From Janthinobacterium sp. FW305-129 (lineage in GTDB: Bacteria; Pseudomonadota; Gammaproteobacteria; Burkholderiales; Burkholderiaceae_D), in assembly GCF_020858115.1 (NCBI RefSeq), contig NZ_JACYMM010000008.1:1-64000 (forward strand): a DNA stretch of 64,000 bases, given 5' to 3'. Of this stretch, positions 8,170 through 18,300 are shown one piece after another. Made by a program: the position numbers and the translations under genes. The stretch's first letter is position 1; each line of letters begins with the position of its first letter. The notes below the pieces were generated by a model, which saw nothing but the letters and a program-made list of their open reading frames with translations, searched no databases and was not told the DNA's origin.

Positions 8170-8565
8170 ATGAACCTTCTATCGAAAACCGCCCTGACCC
8201 TGCTGCTCGCCGCCTCCGTGGGCGCCAGCGCCGCCAGCGCCGCAAATTCCCAGCTGGCCGGCTGCGCCGCCAAGCGCGAAAGCATCCGCAGCGAATTGCA
8301 GCAGGCGCAGGAACAGGGCCTGTCCGACAAGGTCGCGGGCCTGACGCGCGCGCTCGACGAAGTCAACGCCCACTGCCGCGACAGCAGCCTGGTCGAACGC
8401 CACAACAAAAAGGTGCTGAAGGCGCAGGCCAAGGTGAACCAGACGGAGCGTTCGCTGCGCCTGGCCCAGGAAGCCAATAAAGAGCCGAAGAAGATCGCCA
8501 AGCTGGAAGGCAAGCTGGAAAAAGCCAGGGCGGAACTGGCCGCCCTGCAGGCGCAGCAGCCCTGA
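8170..8565 (+). CDS. DUF1090 (YqjC-like) periplasmic protein
   Basis: This 131-residue protein has a signal peptide of about 24 residues ending in an SAASA-like site. The mature part begins SQLAGCAAKRESI and is then almost entirely charged helix with Glu/Lys/Ala periodicity (ANKEPKKIAKLEGKLEKARAE), typical of DUF1090 proteins such as E. coli YqjC. Two cysteines (C-A-A-K near residue 32 and H-C-R-D near 69) are conserved in the family and may form a disulphide. The function of the family is not established. The gene has its own strong promoter and ends 13 bp before the convergent SWIM gene. Confidence 0.85.
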   Translation: MNLLSKTALTLLLAASVGASAASAANSQLAGCAAKRESIRSELQQAQEQGLSDKVAGLTRALDEVNAHCRDSSLVERHNKKVLKAQAKVNQTERSLRLAQEANKEPKKIAKLEGKLEKARAELAALQAQQP

Positions 8566-8578
8566 TGGCGAGCCACGG

Positions 8579-10588
8579 CTACCCTGCCGCCTCCAGCGCG
8601 ATGCACGTCGTGCAGACATACGCCAGGCGCAAGGCTTCAGGCGCGCGCGGCGCACTGACGTAGGCCGCCAGCAGGCCGGCCGGCAAGTCCAGGCCCAGCG
8701 CGCGCAAGGTGGCGCCGTGCCGCGCCAGTTCACCGGCCAGCTCCGCTTCCAGCCGCGGCCGGCCGCTACGCGCCTGCAGTGCGAGAAGGTCGAGCACCTG
8801 GGCCAGCACCCGTGATGCCGCCGAGGCTTGCTGCGGCGCCGACGGCGCCAGGCTGGTCCCCCCCAGGCTCTTGAAAAAACGCGCCAGCGCCGACGGCAGC
8901 TTGCCTGCGTCGATCTCGAAATCGAGCGACACCACGCGCAGCTTGGCATTCTTGGCGATGAGCAGCGCCACCGGTTGCCAGCCGCCGGCTTCGCCGCGCG
9001 CGCGGCTGGCCAGCACGGCCCGGATATCGGCGCCGTCCGCCACGGCCGCCTGCAGCCGCGTGATGCGCGGGCGTAGCGCCGGCAGTGCCGGAATCTGCAA
9101 GTCCAGGGCGGCGCCACTGGCATCGAACACTTGCCAATCAAGCCGCTGCGCCACTTCGTCAAGCTGCGGCCGCGCCACTGCCGCCGGGCGCAACAGCACG
9201 CAATCGATGGGCTCCGGCGCCAGGCCGACGTTGCCGCTCATGAAGGCGGCCAGCGCCGTCCAGTCGCTGAAACCCAGACTCTGCCAGCGCGCATCGTCGA
9301 GCGCCCACAGCGGCGCCGCACTGGCGCGGATCCGGCTGTCCATGGCAAGCCGCCCATCGTCGGCCAGGGACGCGCCGGCCAACTGCCAGCTCGCCTCGCA
9401 CATATGCCGCGCGCTGCCGGCGCCCGCCCACAGGCTGCCCGCATCCCATGCCGATTCGCGCGTAAACGAGTGGTCGCTGGCGTCGGGCCGCGCCAGCACG
9501 GCCTGCACGATGCGCCCCTCGGCATGCTGCCAGAACGACAAGGTCAGGCCATGCGCGCCGCCGCGCGTTTCCCACCAATACGCGCCCAGCGGCAGCAGTT
9601 CGAGGGGCGCATCGCCGGCCGCATCGAAGCTGCGCCGCGCCTGTCCGCGCAAGCGCTGCAAGAGCGGGCCAGGCGCGTGTTCGAGCGCCGCGCACAAGGC
9701 GCTGATGGCCGCCATCTCTTCAAATGCCTGACGCTCGCTGGCGTGGTAATCGCGCCGCACGAGCAAATCCAGCGTACCGCCCAGACCACGCAACAGGGCG
9801 GCAAGACGGGGCAGGTTTTCGCTGCGCGCCGACATGGTCAGCGCGCGCAGCTGGCCGGCGGCAATCGCGCTGGCATGCGACAAGCCGTTGTCGTACAGCT
9901 CACCGAGCAGCCGCCGCACCTGGGCCAGGAACACCAGCTCGGACGTACTCATGCCCTGCGCTGCGGCGACAGGCGCCGCTGCGGCGCCGTCCGGCCAGGC
10001 AAACTCCCGGCCATGCTTGCGCCAGACGCAGGCCAGCGCATACAGGTGCAGCGCCTTGCGCAGGGCCGCCGGGGTATCGGACACCATGGCGTCCACGCCG
10101 GCGCCGCGCAGATAGCTGCAGCCCAGTTTCAACAGGGGCAGCTCGATCTGCAGCCTGGCATTGACGATGGTGACGTCCGCCTGGTCGCCTTCCGCCAGCC
10201 AGGCCAGCGCCTGGCGCACCGCCGGCTTGCCCGCCTGCTTGCAGACGGCCGCGCTGTCAAGCGCCAGCACCTCCTCCTGCACGCCGGCCGGCGATCCCTC
10301 CTGCTCACTGTCCTGCTCAACGTCCTGCGGCAGTTCCCGCAGCCACACGGCAGCGGCCAGGATATGCTTGCAGATGCCGGGCGCCGGGCAATCGCAGCGG
10401 CCCTTCTGCGGTCCGCCCGCATCGAGCAGCACCCGCTGGCCGTCGGCGACCAGGGCGCCGCCCACGTCATCCTGCCAGCCCACCTTGCCCGCCTCGACAT
10501 CTTTCAGGGCACGGCGCAGCAGGCCCGCGTTGGCCAGCGTCGCCAGGCTGTCGTCGTCGAAGCTGCGGTACACGGCGTGCCAGCTCAT
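8579..10588 (-). CDS. SWIM zinc-finger protein (YehQ-like), last gene of the MoxR/VWA operon
   Basis: This 669-residue protein carries an N-terminal SWIM zinc-binding motif, CxCx5CxH, at Cys65, Cys67, Cys73 and His75 (RCDCPAPGICKH). SWIM domains bind zinc and can contact DNA or proteins. The rest is Leu/Ala-rich and has no motif I recognise. I chose the start at 10588 because its ATGA overlaps the stop of the VWA gene exactly; an in-frame ATG at 10609 would add seven residues. In E. coli the equivalent position, after AAA, DUF5682 and VWA genes, is held by the SWIM protein YehQ. The function of that gene set is unknown, and this protein could be a DNA- or substrate-recognition subunit. Confidence 0.85.
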   Translation of the reverse strand: MSWHAVYRSFDDDSLATLANAGLLRRALKDVEAGKVGWQDDVGGALVADGQRVLLDAGGPQKGRCDCPAPGICKHILAAAVWLRELPQDVEQDSEQEGSPAGVQEEVLALDSAAVCKQAGKPAVRQALAWLAEGDQADVTIVNARLQIELPLLKLGCSYLRGAGVDAMVSDTPAALRKALHLYALACVWRKHGREFAWPDGAAAAPVAAAQGMSTSELVFLAQVRRLLGELYDNGLSHASAIAAGQLRALTMSARSENLPRLAALLRGLGGTLDLLVRRDYHASERQAFEEMAAISALCAALEHAPGPLLQRLRGQARRSFDAAGDAPLELLPLGAYWWETRGGAHGLTLSFWQHAEGRIVQAVLARPDASDHSFTRESAWDAGSLWAGAGSARHMCEASWQLAGASLADDGRLAMDSRIRASAAPLWALDDARWQSLGFSDWTALAAFMSGNVGLAPEPIDCVLLRPAAVARPQLDEVAQRLDWQVFDASGAALDLQIPALPALRPRITRLQAAVADGADIRAVLASRARGEAGGWQPVALLIAKNAKLRVVSLDFEIDAGKLPSALARFFKSLGGTSLAPSAPQQASAASRVLAQVLDLLALQARSGRPRLEAELAGELARHGATLRALGLDLPAGLLAAYVSAPRAPEALRLAYVCTTCIALEAAG

Positions 10589-11718
10589 CCCATCACCCCG
10601 GCCAGCCATTCGGCAAAGTGCTGCGGCGTCAATGCCGCCACGTGCATGCCCTGCTCCGCCAGGCGCTGCGCCATGCCATGGTCATACACGGGCTGCGCGC
10701 GCGCGTCGAGCGCGGCCAGGCCCAGCAAGGTGACGCGCGACTCGGCCATGCGCTTGAGCGCCGCCAGCAGCGGCCCTGGCGGCGCCCCTTCCTCGAAATC
10801 GCTGATCAGGGCCATTACCGTGCGTTGCGGATTGCTTACCAGCTGCTCGCAATACTGCACCGCGCGGCCGATATTCGTGCCGCCGCCCAGTTGCACCGTC
10901 AGCAGCACCTCGACCGGGTCGGCGGCCAGGTGCGTCAGATCCACCACGCCGGTGTCAAACACCACCAGCCGCACGTTGACGCCCGGCAGGCCGGACAGGA
11001 TGCCGGCCACCACCGCCGCATAGATCACCGAATCCATCATCGATGCGCTCTGGTCGACGCACAGGATGACGTCCCACGGCAGGCTGCGCTTGACGCGCGC
11101 ATTGAAGATAGGCCGCGCCATCAGCAGGCGGCGGCTGGCCAGATCGTAGTGTTTCAGGTTGGCGGCGATGGTGGCGCGCCAGTCGAAGTTCTGCGCGCTC
11201 TTCATCTGCGTGCGGCGAAAGCGGTTGCGCCGCCCCACCACCGCGTTGACGAAATCCTTGCGCAGGCGCTCGGTGATTTCTTCGACCACGCGCCGTATCA
11301 CGGCGCGCACCGCGTCGTGCATGTCCGCGCCGAGCCGCCCGCGCATGCCGATCAGGGCGCGCGCCAGCGCCTGGTTCGGCTCCAGGCTGGCCAGCACGGC
11401 CGGGTCGCGCAGCAGGCCGCTCAATTCATAGCGCTCGATCGCGTGGCCCTGCACGCGCTCGTACACGTCCTGCGGGAACAGCTTGCGCGTCTGTGCCAGC
11501 CAGTCGATGGCGCGCAGCTGGCTGGGATCCAGCGAACCGCCACCGCCGGCACGCAGCATGCCCTTGCGCGCATACTCGCGGCCATACAGATAATCGAGGC
11601 AGGCATCGAGCCGGCCATCATTGGCGGACCAGGCTTCGGTTTGCAGCGGCTGCGCGTAGCGTCCCAGCATCAGGCGCCAGCGGCGCAGCAACGCCTGATT
11701 GTCCAGATTCTCAGCCAT
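10585..11718 (-). CDS. VWA-domain protein (YehP-like), partner of the MoxR ATPase
   Basis: This 377-residue protein has a helical N-terminal half (about 1-200) and a C-terminal von Willebrand factor A domain. The metal-ion-dependent adhesion site is complete: Asp222-x-Ser224-x-Ser226 in CVDQSASMM, Thr281 in GGGTNIG and Asp307 in ISDFEEG. In MoxR systems the VWA protein uses its metal site to grip a client on which the AAA+ ATPase acts. The start at 11718 has a GGAGAAG ribosome binding site and overlaps the upstream DUF5682 gene by eight bases; an in-frame ATG at 11760 lacks one. Gene order matches E. coli yehP. Confidence 0.92.
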   Translation of the reverse strand: MAENLDNQALLRRWRLMLGRYAQPLQTEAWSANDGRLDACLDYLYGREYARKGMLRAGGGGSLDPSQLRAIDWLAQTRKLFPQDVYERVQGHAIERYELSGLLRDPAVLASLEPNQALARALIGMRGRLGADMHDAVRAVIRRVVEEITERLRKDFVNAVVGRRNRFRRTQMKSAQNFDWRATIAANLKHYDLASRRLLMARPIFNARVKRSLPWDVILCVDQSASMMDSVIYAAVVAGILSGLPGVNVRLVVFDTGVVDLTHLAADPVEVLLTVQLGGGTNIGRAVQYCEQLVSNPQRTVMALISDFEEGAPPGPLLAALKRMAESRVTLLGLAALDARAQPVYDHGMAQRLAEQGMHVAALTPQHFAEWLAGVMG

Positions 11719-14221
11719 GCGGCTTCTCCGTTGAAAGATCCAGCCAGCCAGACAGCGCATCGCGCTCCAGGCAGGCGGCCAGCGCCGCGTTCAGGCGGCC
11801 GCCTGCCAGCATCTCGTCTTCGCTGACGTCGTAGTGGAATTCGGCCTGCAAGGCGTCCGGCGCGGCGCCGTTGAGCACCGCCAGCGCCTCGGCCAGGTCG
11901 CTCGTCTCCTGCGGCTTCAGGCCAGTGAAGGCCAGCCGCAAATCGGGCAGATACTGGATGAAACTGGCCTCGTCCCAGCTGCCGACCAGGGTATTGAAGC
12001 TGCGCCGCAGTCCCGGCTGCGTCAGCAGCAATTCAGGCGCGGCGGCCATCAGGCCCGACAGGAAGCGCACGGCGTCCTGCGGCGTGGCGCCGGCGCCGAA
12101 GCGCTGTTCCAGCAAGCGCGACAAATCCTGTTCATCCCAGGCGCCATCGAGGAACAGCAGCGCGGCAGCGGCGCCGCAGATGCCGGGCGCGCAGCCGCGC
12201 GTCGCCGTCAGGGCCTGCAGGCGCCGGTGCAGGTCGCCGGTTTCGAAGGCCAGGCCAGCCTCCTGCTCCGGCAAGGCGCTGCGCGCGGCACGGCCGAATT
12301 CGCGCAATGCCAGCAACTGTCCCACTTGCGCGCCTTCACCGTCCATCCCCGTATCGGCCAGCCCGGGCAGCAGGAACAGCGCGGCCGGCCAGACACGCCG
12401 CATCAGCGCCAGCACGCCCGGATGCTCGCGCACGCCCAGCGGCTCGCGCGCGCGCCACAGGGTCACCAGCGCATGGCCGCAGGCGACGACGGAGGCAAAA
12501 TCAGCATCCTCATCGAGATGGCGCGACAACAGCGACAACAGAGCGGGCAAACGTTCATGCAAGCCCACCAGGCAGGCGCGCACCAGCAGGGCCGCGGCGC
12601 TGCCGGCCGAACGGGCCCGGCCCGCGTCACCCAGCGCCTGCTCTTCGCGCAGCAGCCGCGCCAGCGCCACCTCGGCCAGGGTGGCGCCATCGGCGGCCAA
12701 TTCGATCAGGCGCGCTTCGACCAGCGGCGTCCACGCATACGTCCACTCCTCGAACAGCAGTTCCAGCCGGCTGCCGGCCATGAAATCGGGGCCGCCCTGC
12801 CAGCGCGCCAGGTCCGTGTCCAGATACTGCATCAGATGAAAGAAGCGGCTGCGCCGGCGGTGGCGCTGCTTGCGGTACAGGTCCAGCCGCGCCAGCCGCG
12901 TGTCGCCGTCGTCGAGGCGCAAGCCGTGGCGATGCGCAGCCGCGCGCGCGTCTTGCACCAGCGGCGGCGAACCGGCCGACGGCGGCACGTCGCCCAGCCG
13001 GCTGCCCGTCATCTGGCGCCGCACGTCGTCGAACAGGCCTTGCATGCCGTCGTCGATGGCGCCCTTGACGAAGCAGGAACGCATGGCGTCGAGCACATCC
13101 TGGCGGCCCGGCCCCGCATGGCCGCGCAAGGCGGCGAGCCTGGCCGCCTGCAGCACCGCCGCCTGTACCTCTGCCGTGGAGATGCGCTCCTGCACGCCGC
13201 GCGCCCGGCTGTCCTGGGCCAGCCTGGTCAACTGATCCACGGCGACGGCAAGCTGATGATCGCCAGGCGCCGGCGATTGCAGGGTATCCCAGACGGCCTG
13301 GTAGTAGGCGGGCGCCGGCATGCCGGCGCCGTAGCCATTCAGTGCATCGAGCCGCTCGAAGCTGTAGCGTATCAGCCAGCTGGCGCCAGCGGCGGCCGGC
13401 GCGGCCAGCGCGGCAGGTGCGGCAGGTGCGGCAGGCGCAGGATCGGCGTCAAGCAGTTCGATCAGCGCGCTGGTGTGAAAGCCGCCCGTGACCACCACGA
13501 CGGGGCCATCGACCTGTTTGCGCCAGCGGGCGATATGCGCCGCCATGTGCCGCTCGCGCGGCAGGCTGCCTTCCGCTTCCAGCACGGCCGGCTCGTAATC
13601 GAGGCGGGCCATGGCGCAGTATGAAAACACGTCGCCAAACACGCTGCGCCAGTCCGCCAGCGCCGCGCGCGAGCGCGCCTCGAACAGGTGATCCCACAAT
13701 TCGTCCTGGTCGCGGCAGCCGGCGCGTGCGGCCAGGGCGTTCAGATAGCTGCTGTGTGCCAGGTAGCGCTCGGCCATCAGGCTGCGCGCCTCGGCATCAG
13801 GCTTCGCGTCGGCCGAGCCCGCGCGCGCCTGCCACGGCAGGTCGATGAAGGCCAGCTGCGCCTGCACAGCCGCCCCCTCGCGCAGCGCCACCCATTCAGG
13901 GCTGTAATCGCAAAACGGGAAAAACGCCGATTGCGCGCGCGCGCCCTCCGCGCCTGCCGCCTGTGTCTGGCACAACAGCGCCACGGGCGGGCGCGTGCGT
14001 TCGTCCAGCAGCAAGGGCAGCATGTCCGTAAAACCTTCCGGTCCCTCGATCAGCACGGCGGCCGGGCGCAATTCGCGCAACATGGCCTGCAATGCATGCG
14101 CACATGCCGGGCTGTGGTGGCGCACCGGCGCAAAGTACACGCCATGTTCGAACAGCCTCGCGCGAGCGGCAGCCACGCCGGCCGGCAAATTCGGCTGCAC
14201 CTCCGGCTGCACTACAGCCAT
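11711..14221 (-). CDS. DUF5682-family protein (YehM-like)
   Basis: This protein of about 836 residues starts with the segment typical of DUF5682: HGVYFAPVRHHSPACA, then VLIEGPEGFTDMLPLL and FPFCDYSPEW. Near residue 240 the segment VVVVTGGFHTSALIELL recalls the His-containing loop of the ChaN/TIKI-like fold. Family members are large proteins encoded next to MoxR ATPase and VWA genes, as E. coli yehM is. No catalytic activity has been established that I know of; a peptidase-like or lipid-linked role has been suggested by fold for the broader group. The start at 14221 overlaps the AAA gene by ten bases; an ATG at 14254 in the same frame would add eleven residues. An Ala/Pro low-complexity linker lies near residues 255-275. 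Confidence 0.87.
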   Translation of the reverse strand: MAVVQPEVQPNLPAGVAAARARLFEHGVYFAPVRHHSPACAHALQAMLRELRPAAVLIEGPEGFTDMLPLLLDERTRPPVALLCQTQAAGAEGARAQSAFFPFCDYSPEWVALREGAAVQAQLAFIDLPWQARAGSADAKPDAEARSLMAERYLAHSSYLNALAARAGCRDQDELWDHLFEARSRAALADWRSVFGDVFSYCAMARLDYEPAVLEAEGSLPRERHMAAHIARWRKQVDGPVVVVTGGFHTSALIELLDADPAPAAPAAPAALAAPAAAGASWLIRYSFERLDALNGYGAGMPAPAYYQAVWDTLQSPAPGDHQLAVAVDQLTRLAQDSRARGVQERISTAEVQAAVLQAARLAALRGHAGPGRQDVLDAMRSCFVKGAIDDGMQGLFDDVRRQMTGSRLGDVPPSAGSPPLVQDARAAAHRHGLRLDDGDTRLARLDLYRKQRHRRRSRFFHLMQYLDTDLARWQGGPDFMAGSRLELLFEEWTYAWTPLVEARLIELAADGATLAEVALARLLREEQALGDAGRARSAGSAAALLVRACLVGLHERLPALLSLLSRHLDEDADFASVVACGHALVTLWRAREPLGVREHPGVLALMRRVWPAALFLLPGLADTGMDGEGAQVGQLLALREFGRAARSALPEQEAGLAFETGDLHRRLQALTATRGCAPGICGAAAALLFLDGAWDEQDLSRLLEQRFGAGATPQDAVRFLSGLMAAAPELLLTQPGLRRSFNTLVGSWDEASFIQYLPDLRLAFTGLKPQETSDLAEALAVLNGAAPDALQAEFHYDVSEDEMLAGGRLNAALAACLERDALSGWLDLSTEKPHG

Positions 14222-15315
14222 AGCTGGCGCGCCGCGTCGCCGAAGCTTTTCCACAAGTCGTCGCGGCGGCCACGTTCGCGCACCACCGTGTCGAAGTAAT
14301 GGCGCACGCGCTTGAGGTCATCGGCGTTGTCCTTCAGGACCACGCCCTGCAGCTGGTTGGCCAGCTCGCGCGGGCGCAAGGTGCCGTCGCCGAAATGCAG
14401 CGCCTCCAGCGAGGCCGCATAGACCAGGTTGACCGCCTCGGCGCTCGACATCACCGCCTCCGGCGTCTTGATGGCCGTACCTTCGCGGGTCTGGCCAGCG
14501 CGCAGTTCCTGGAACGTGGTCACCAGCAGTTCGACCACGTCACGCCTGACGATGACGGCGGCGCCGATGGCATCGAGTTCGCGCCGCAGCTGCTGCATCA
14601 CCAGTTCGACTTCGAAGCCATGGTCGCGGATCGGCTTGACGGTTTCGAAGTTGAAGCGGCGTTTCAGCGCCGACGACATTTCATGCACGCCGCGGTCACG
14701 CAAGTTGGCGCTGGCGATGATATTGAAGCCGCGCCGCGCATGCACGCGCGCGTCGCCGCCCAGTTCGGGAATCATCAGCTGCTTTTCCGACATCAGTGAA
14801 ATGAGCACGTCCTGCATCTCGGGCGCGCAACGCGTGATTTCCTCGAAGCGCACCAGCTTGCCCGCTTCCATGGCCTGGAACAAGGGCGACGGCACCAGTG
14901 CGCGCCGGCTCGGTCCTTCGGCCAGCAGCAAGGCATAGTTCCACGAATACTTGATATGGTCTTCAGTGGTGCCGGCCGTGCCCTGTATCGCCAGCGCGGA
15001 GTCGCCGCTGATGGCCGCGGCCAGCAATTCGGACAGCAGCGACTTGGCCGTACCCGGCTCGCCCACCAGCATCAACCCCTGGTGCCCCATCAAGGTGACG
15101 ATGGCGCGGTCGACCAGCGGATCGTCGCCATAGAATTTGCGGCTCACTTGCAGCGCCGCGTCGCCCAGGATGAAGCGGCGCACCGCGCGCGGCGACAGCA
15201 GCCAGCCCTCCGGGCGCGGATCGGCATCGGCTGCCTTCAGGCGTTCCAGCTCGCTCGCGTAGCGCTGTTCGGCGCTGCGGCGCACCACCTGGTTATCGTT
15301 ATGCTGTTCCGTCAT
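14212..15315 (-). CDS. MoxR-family AAA+ ATPase, YehL subfamily
   Basis: This 367-residue AAA+ ATPase has Walker A GEPGTAKS at 85-92, Walker B LVRFEEI near 154-160, sensor-1 Asn204 in ASANLRDRG, and the arginine-finger-like ALKRRFNFE segment. The extended sequence after Walker A (TEDHIKYSWNYALLLAEGPSR) is typical of MoxR ATPases. With the adjacent VWA, DUF5682 and SWIM genes it fits the YehL subfamily. MoxR ATPases form hexameric rings and remodel or activate client proteins with a VWA partner. The start at 15315 (MTEQHND) follows AAGAAAG; a GTG at 15339 overlapping the upstream stop is the alternative. Its client is unknown. Confidence 0.93.
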   Translation of the reverse strand: MTEQHNDNQVVRRSAEQRYASELERLKAADADPRPEGWLLSPRAVRRFILGDAALQVSRKFYGDDPLVDRAIVTLMGHQGLMLVGEPGTAKSLLSELLAAAISGDSALAIQGTAGTTEDHIKYSWNYALLLAEGPSRRALVPSPLFQAMEAGKLVRFEEITRCAPEMQDVLISLMSEKQLMIPELGGDARVHARRGFNIIASANLRDRGVHEMSSALKRRFNFETVKPIRDHGFEVELVMQQLRRELDAIGAAVIVRRDVVELLVTTFQELRAGQTREGTAIKTPEAVMSSAEAVNLVYAASLEALHFGDGTLRPRELANQLQGVVLKDNADDLKRVRHYFDTVVRERGRRDDLWKSFGDAARQLWL

Positions 15316-15332
15316 GATTTTGCTTTCTTTGC

Positions 15333-18300
15333 TTACCACGGCATTTTACTTTCCCATTGCGCATCATAGCCGCCGCACGCCTTCGACACCGCCAGATAAT
15401 CGGCATAGGTTTCGGCCAGCAGCACGGACGGCACGTCGGCCAGCGGCACAGCCTCGTCGCGCCAGGAGCGCGGCAAGGGATAGAATTGCAGCGTTTTCAG
15501 GGCGGCCGCCATCAATTCCTCGGGCAGGCTGCTGCCGGAAAATTCGATCACTGCGCGCAGGCCGGCGCTGACGAAATCCTTGTGATACTCGGTGAAGACG
15601 CCGCCATCCTCGGCCTGGCCGCGCTGGTAGCCGTGCTTGCCGAAGGCGCCGCGCAAGCCGAAGGTGTCGCCCACCCAGCCTTCGCGGTCCGCGATGTGCC
15701 GGCCTGCCATCAGCGCGGCGTCGGGCAACTGGTGGGCCAGCTGCTCGAACAGGGGCTTGACCTTGTAATCCTTGAAATGGCGCTGCCAGGCGACGATCTG
15801 CGCCGCATCCAGCAGCGAGGCGTGCGCCAGGCGCAGCCGGCTGCCATCGTTCAGGTCGACTTCCTCGTCGTCCGCGTCGAGCAGGCTGCCATCGTCGCTG
15901 GGGCGCAGCAGGGTGCGGCCTGCGTCATCTTCGCTGATCCACACCAGCGCCTGCACCAGGCGGCCAGCGATCGGATGGCCGAGCAGGTAATCGCGCCACT
16001 CCTGCGCCGGCCAGACACGTCCCGCGCACATGGCTTCGTACAGGCGCGCCGTCTGCATGGTGATGACTTGCTTGAGTTCTTTCTTGCACACGGATAGCTG
16101 CTGTTTGGCTTCCTTGGCCAGTTCGGGCGCTTCGTCCTGGCGCGGCTCAGGCAAGGCCTTGATCTCCTTGCCGTCGGGGTTGTGCAGGCGCGGCTTCATG
16201 GCGCCGTCCAGGGTCACATGGAAGACACGCTCGCCATACGACAGGTCGAGCCGTCCGCTGTCGTCGAAGCCGCCGGTCGGGATCGTGCGGTCGCCCAGCT
16301 GGTCCTGGCTCCAGCCCTTGCCTTGCGCGATGCGCTCGACCAGCAGACGCGCCTTTTCCTGCACCGAGGCCGTGCGGTAGCGCCGCGCAATGCCCAGCAA
16401 TAACTGGATGACGGCCGGGTCGTAGCCGTCAGCGAGGCCGTCGAGCATCGCTTCGATCTGCGCGCGGCGCGGGTAATGGTCGCGCATATACGCTTGCAGC
16501 AGGCTGATCGCCACATGGCCAGGCGTATGGGCGGCCAGCGCCAGGATGCCCTTTTCGCCGATGGCGCTGCCCAGGTATTCGGCCATCTTGTTGCGGCGGA
16601 TCTGGTCGAACACCTGCTCTTCGCTCATCTTGCCCTGCGCGCCATAATACTCGGGATAGCGTCTGGCGTTGTCCTGGTAGCTCTGGTAGGTCTGCGGCGC
16701 GCGCGCCTGCGCTTCGGCGGTCGCCACTTCCAGGCTCGGGCCGCGCAGATCCTCGGTGATGAACAGGCGCAGCACCGTCTCGCCCAGGGCGGCGCGGCTT
16801 GCCTCGTCGAGCAGGCCCAGATAGCGCTGCAGCAAGGCGTTGCCGCCCGGCTCCTTCAATTTACAGGCCAGTACCACCCACCAGCGGATGACGTCGGCGT
16901 CGACCGGCGTGCCGTCCTGCCAGCGGCAGGCGGGCAGCGCCTCGAAGACGAACCAGGCCAGGCCGACGGGCGCCTTGCCCTTCAAGCCCTTGCGCGCGGC
17001 GGCCAGCAGTATCTCGGGCGACAGGCGCGGACTCAGGTTCTCGCCCAGTTTTTCCAGCGCCGTCATCAGCGCGGCGATCACGGTCTCGCGCGTCTCCTTG
17101 TCCAGCGCCTGGTACAACGCCGGGACGGCGGCACGGTAATCGAGGTCGGCCAGCCAGCGCGCGGCGCCGATGCGCATGTCCTGCTTGCCCGATCCCAGTG
17201 CCTCGGCCACGCGCTTGCCGATATCGGGCAGGCTGGCCAGCACCTGCTGCGCGCTGGCGCGGTGCTGCTTGCCCTCTCCCAGCGCGATCTCCATCACGCG
17301 CGGCAGCCATTGCGCCGGCAGCACCGGAAAGGTGGCCAGCACTTCCAGGGTGGGACCCAGCTCGGGCGTCACGCCCTGGCGCCTTTCGACGGCGCGCAAG
17401 CCCAGGCCCTGCTCGATCAGTTCGGGGCGTTCCGCGAACAGCGGCCAGACCATGTCCGCCGCCAGCACCTGCTGCGGCTTGGCGCCCCACCAGTTGCTGG
17501 CCATGCAGGCCATGGCCACGCTGTCATGCTCGTCGCCGGCCTCGCGCATGGCGCGCGCCAGCAGGCGCAGGTCAAACGTGGACAGGTCCTGCCGCGCCAG
17601 CCATTTCTGGAAGAAGTCATCGTGCCAGAAGTGAAAACTATTGCGCCGCGTGGCCTGCAGCCAGCGTGCCATGTGCGCCACGCCAAAATCCGGCAAGGCA
17701 GCCAGCTTGCCCTGCAGTTCGACGGGTTCGCGCGCCAGGTTATTTTGCAAGGGCCGCTCGTCGCCCTTCGCCGCCTCGCCATTGAACACGCGGATGGCCG
17801 TTTCCAGCCAGGCCGGCTTGAACGCCTCATAGCGCTTCAGGCGCTCCTGCTTCCATTCGTACTTGAGCTTGGCGTGCTGGTTGTCTTCGCGCTCCTGCCG
17901 TGCTTCGGCGCGGTACTTTTCCAACAACGCCGTATGATTGGCCTGCAGCAGTTGCAGCGCGGCGTCGCCCAGGCGCGCCGCCGGCGGCGCGGGCGGCAGC
18001 GGCGGCACGGGCTGTTCCGCCGCGCCGGCATCGCTGGCCGCGCCCAGCCACGACAAGGCATTGCGGATGGCCGCCTGCACCGGTTTGCTCGCCTCCTGCG
18101 CCAGCGCCTGTTCCAGCAGCGCACCCTGCTGCGGCCCCAGGCTGCGGCCCAGCAGCTCGGCCGCCTGCACGCGCTCTTCCGTCTTGCCCGTCAACAGGCA
18201 CTGCTGCAGCAAGACGGCCCTGCGTTCCACGGGAATGGCGGCCAGATGCGGAGCCGCTTCGATGCGCACGCTCTTGCCGCCGTCGACGGCCAGGCGCACC

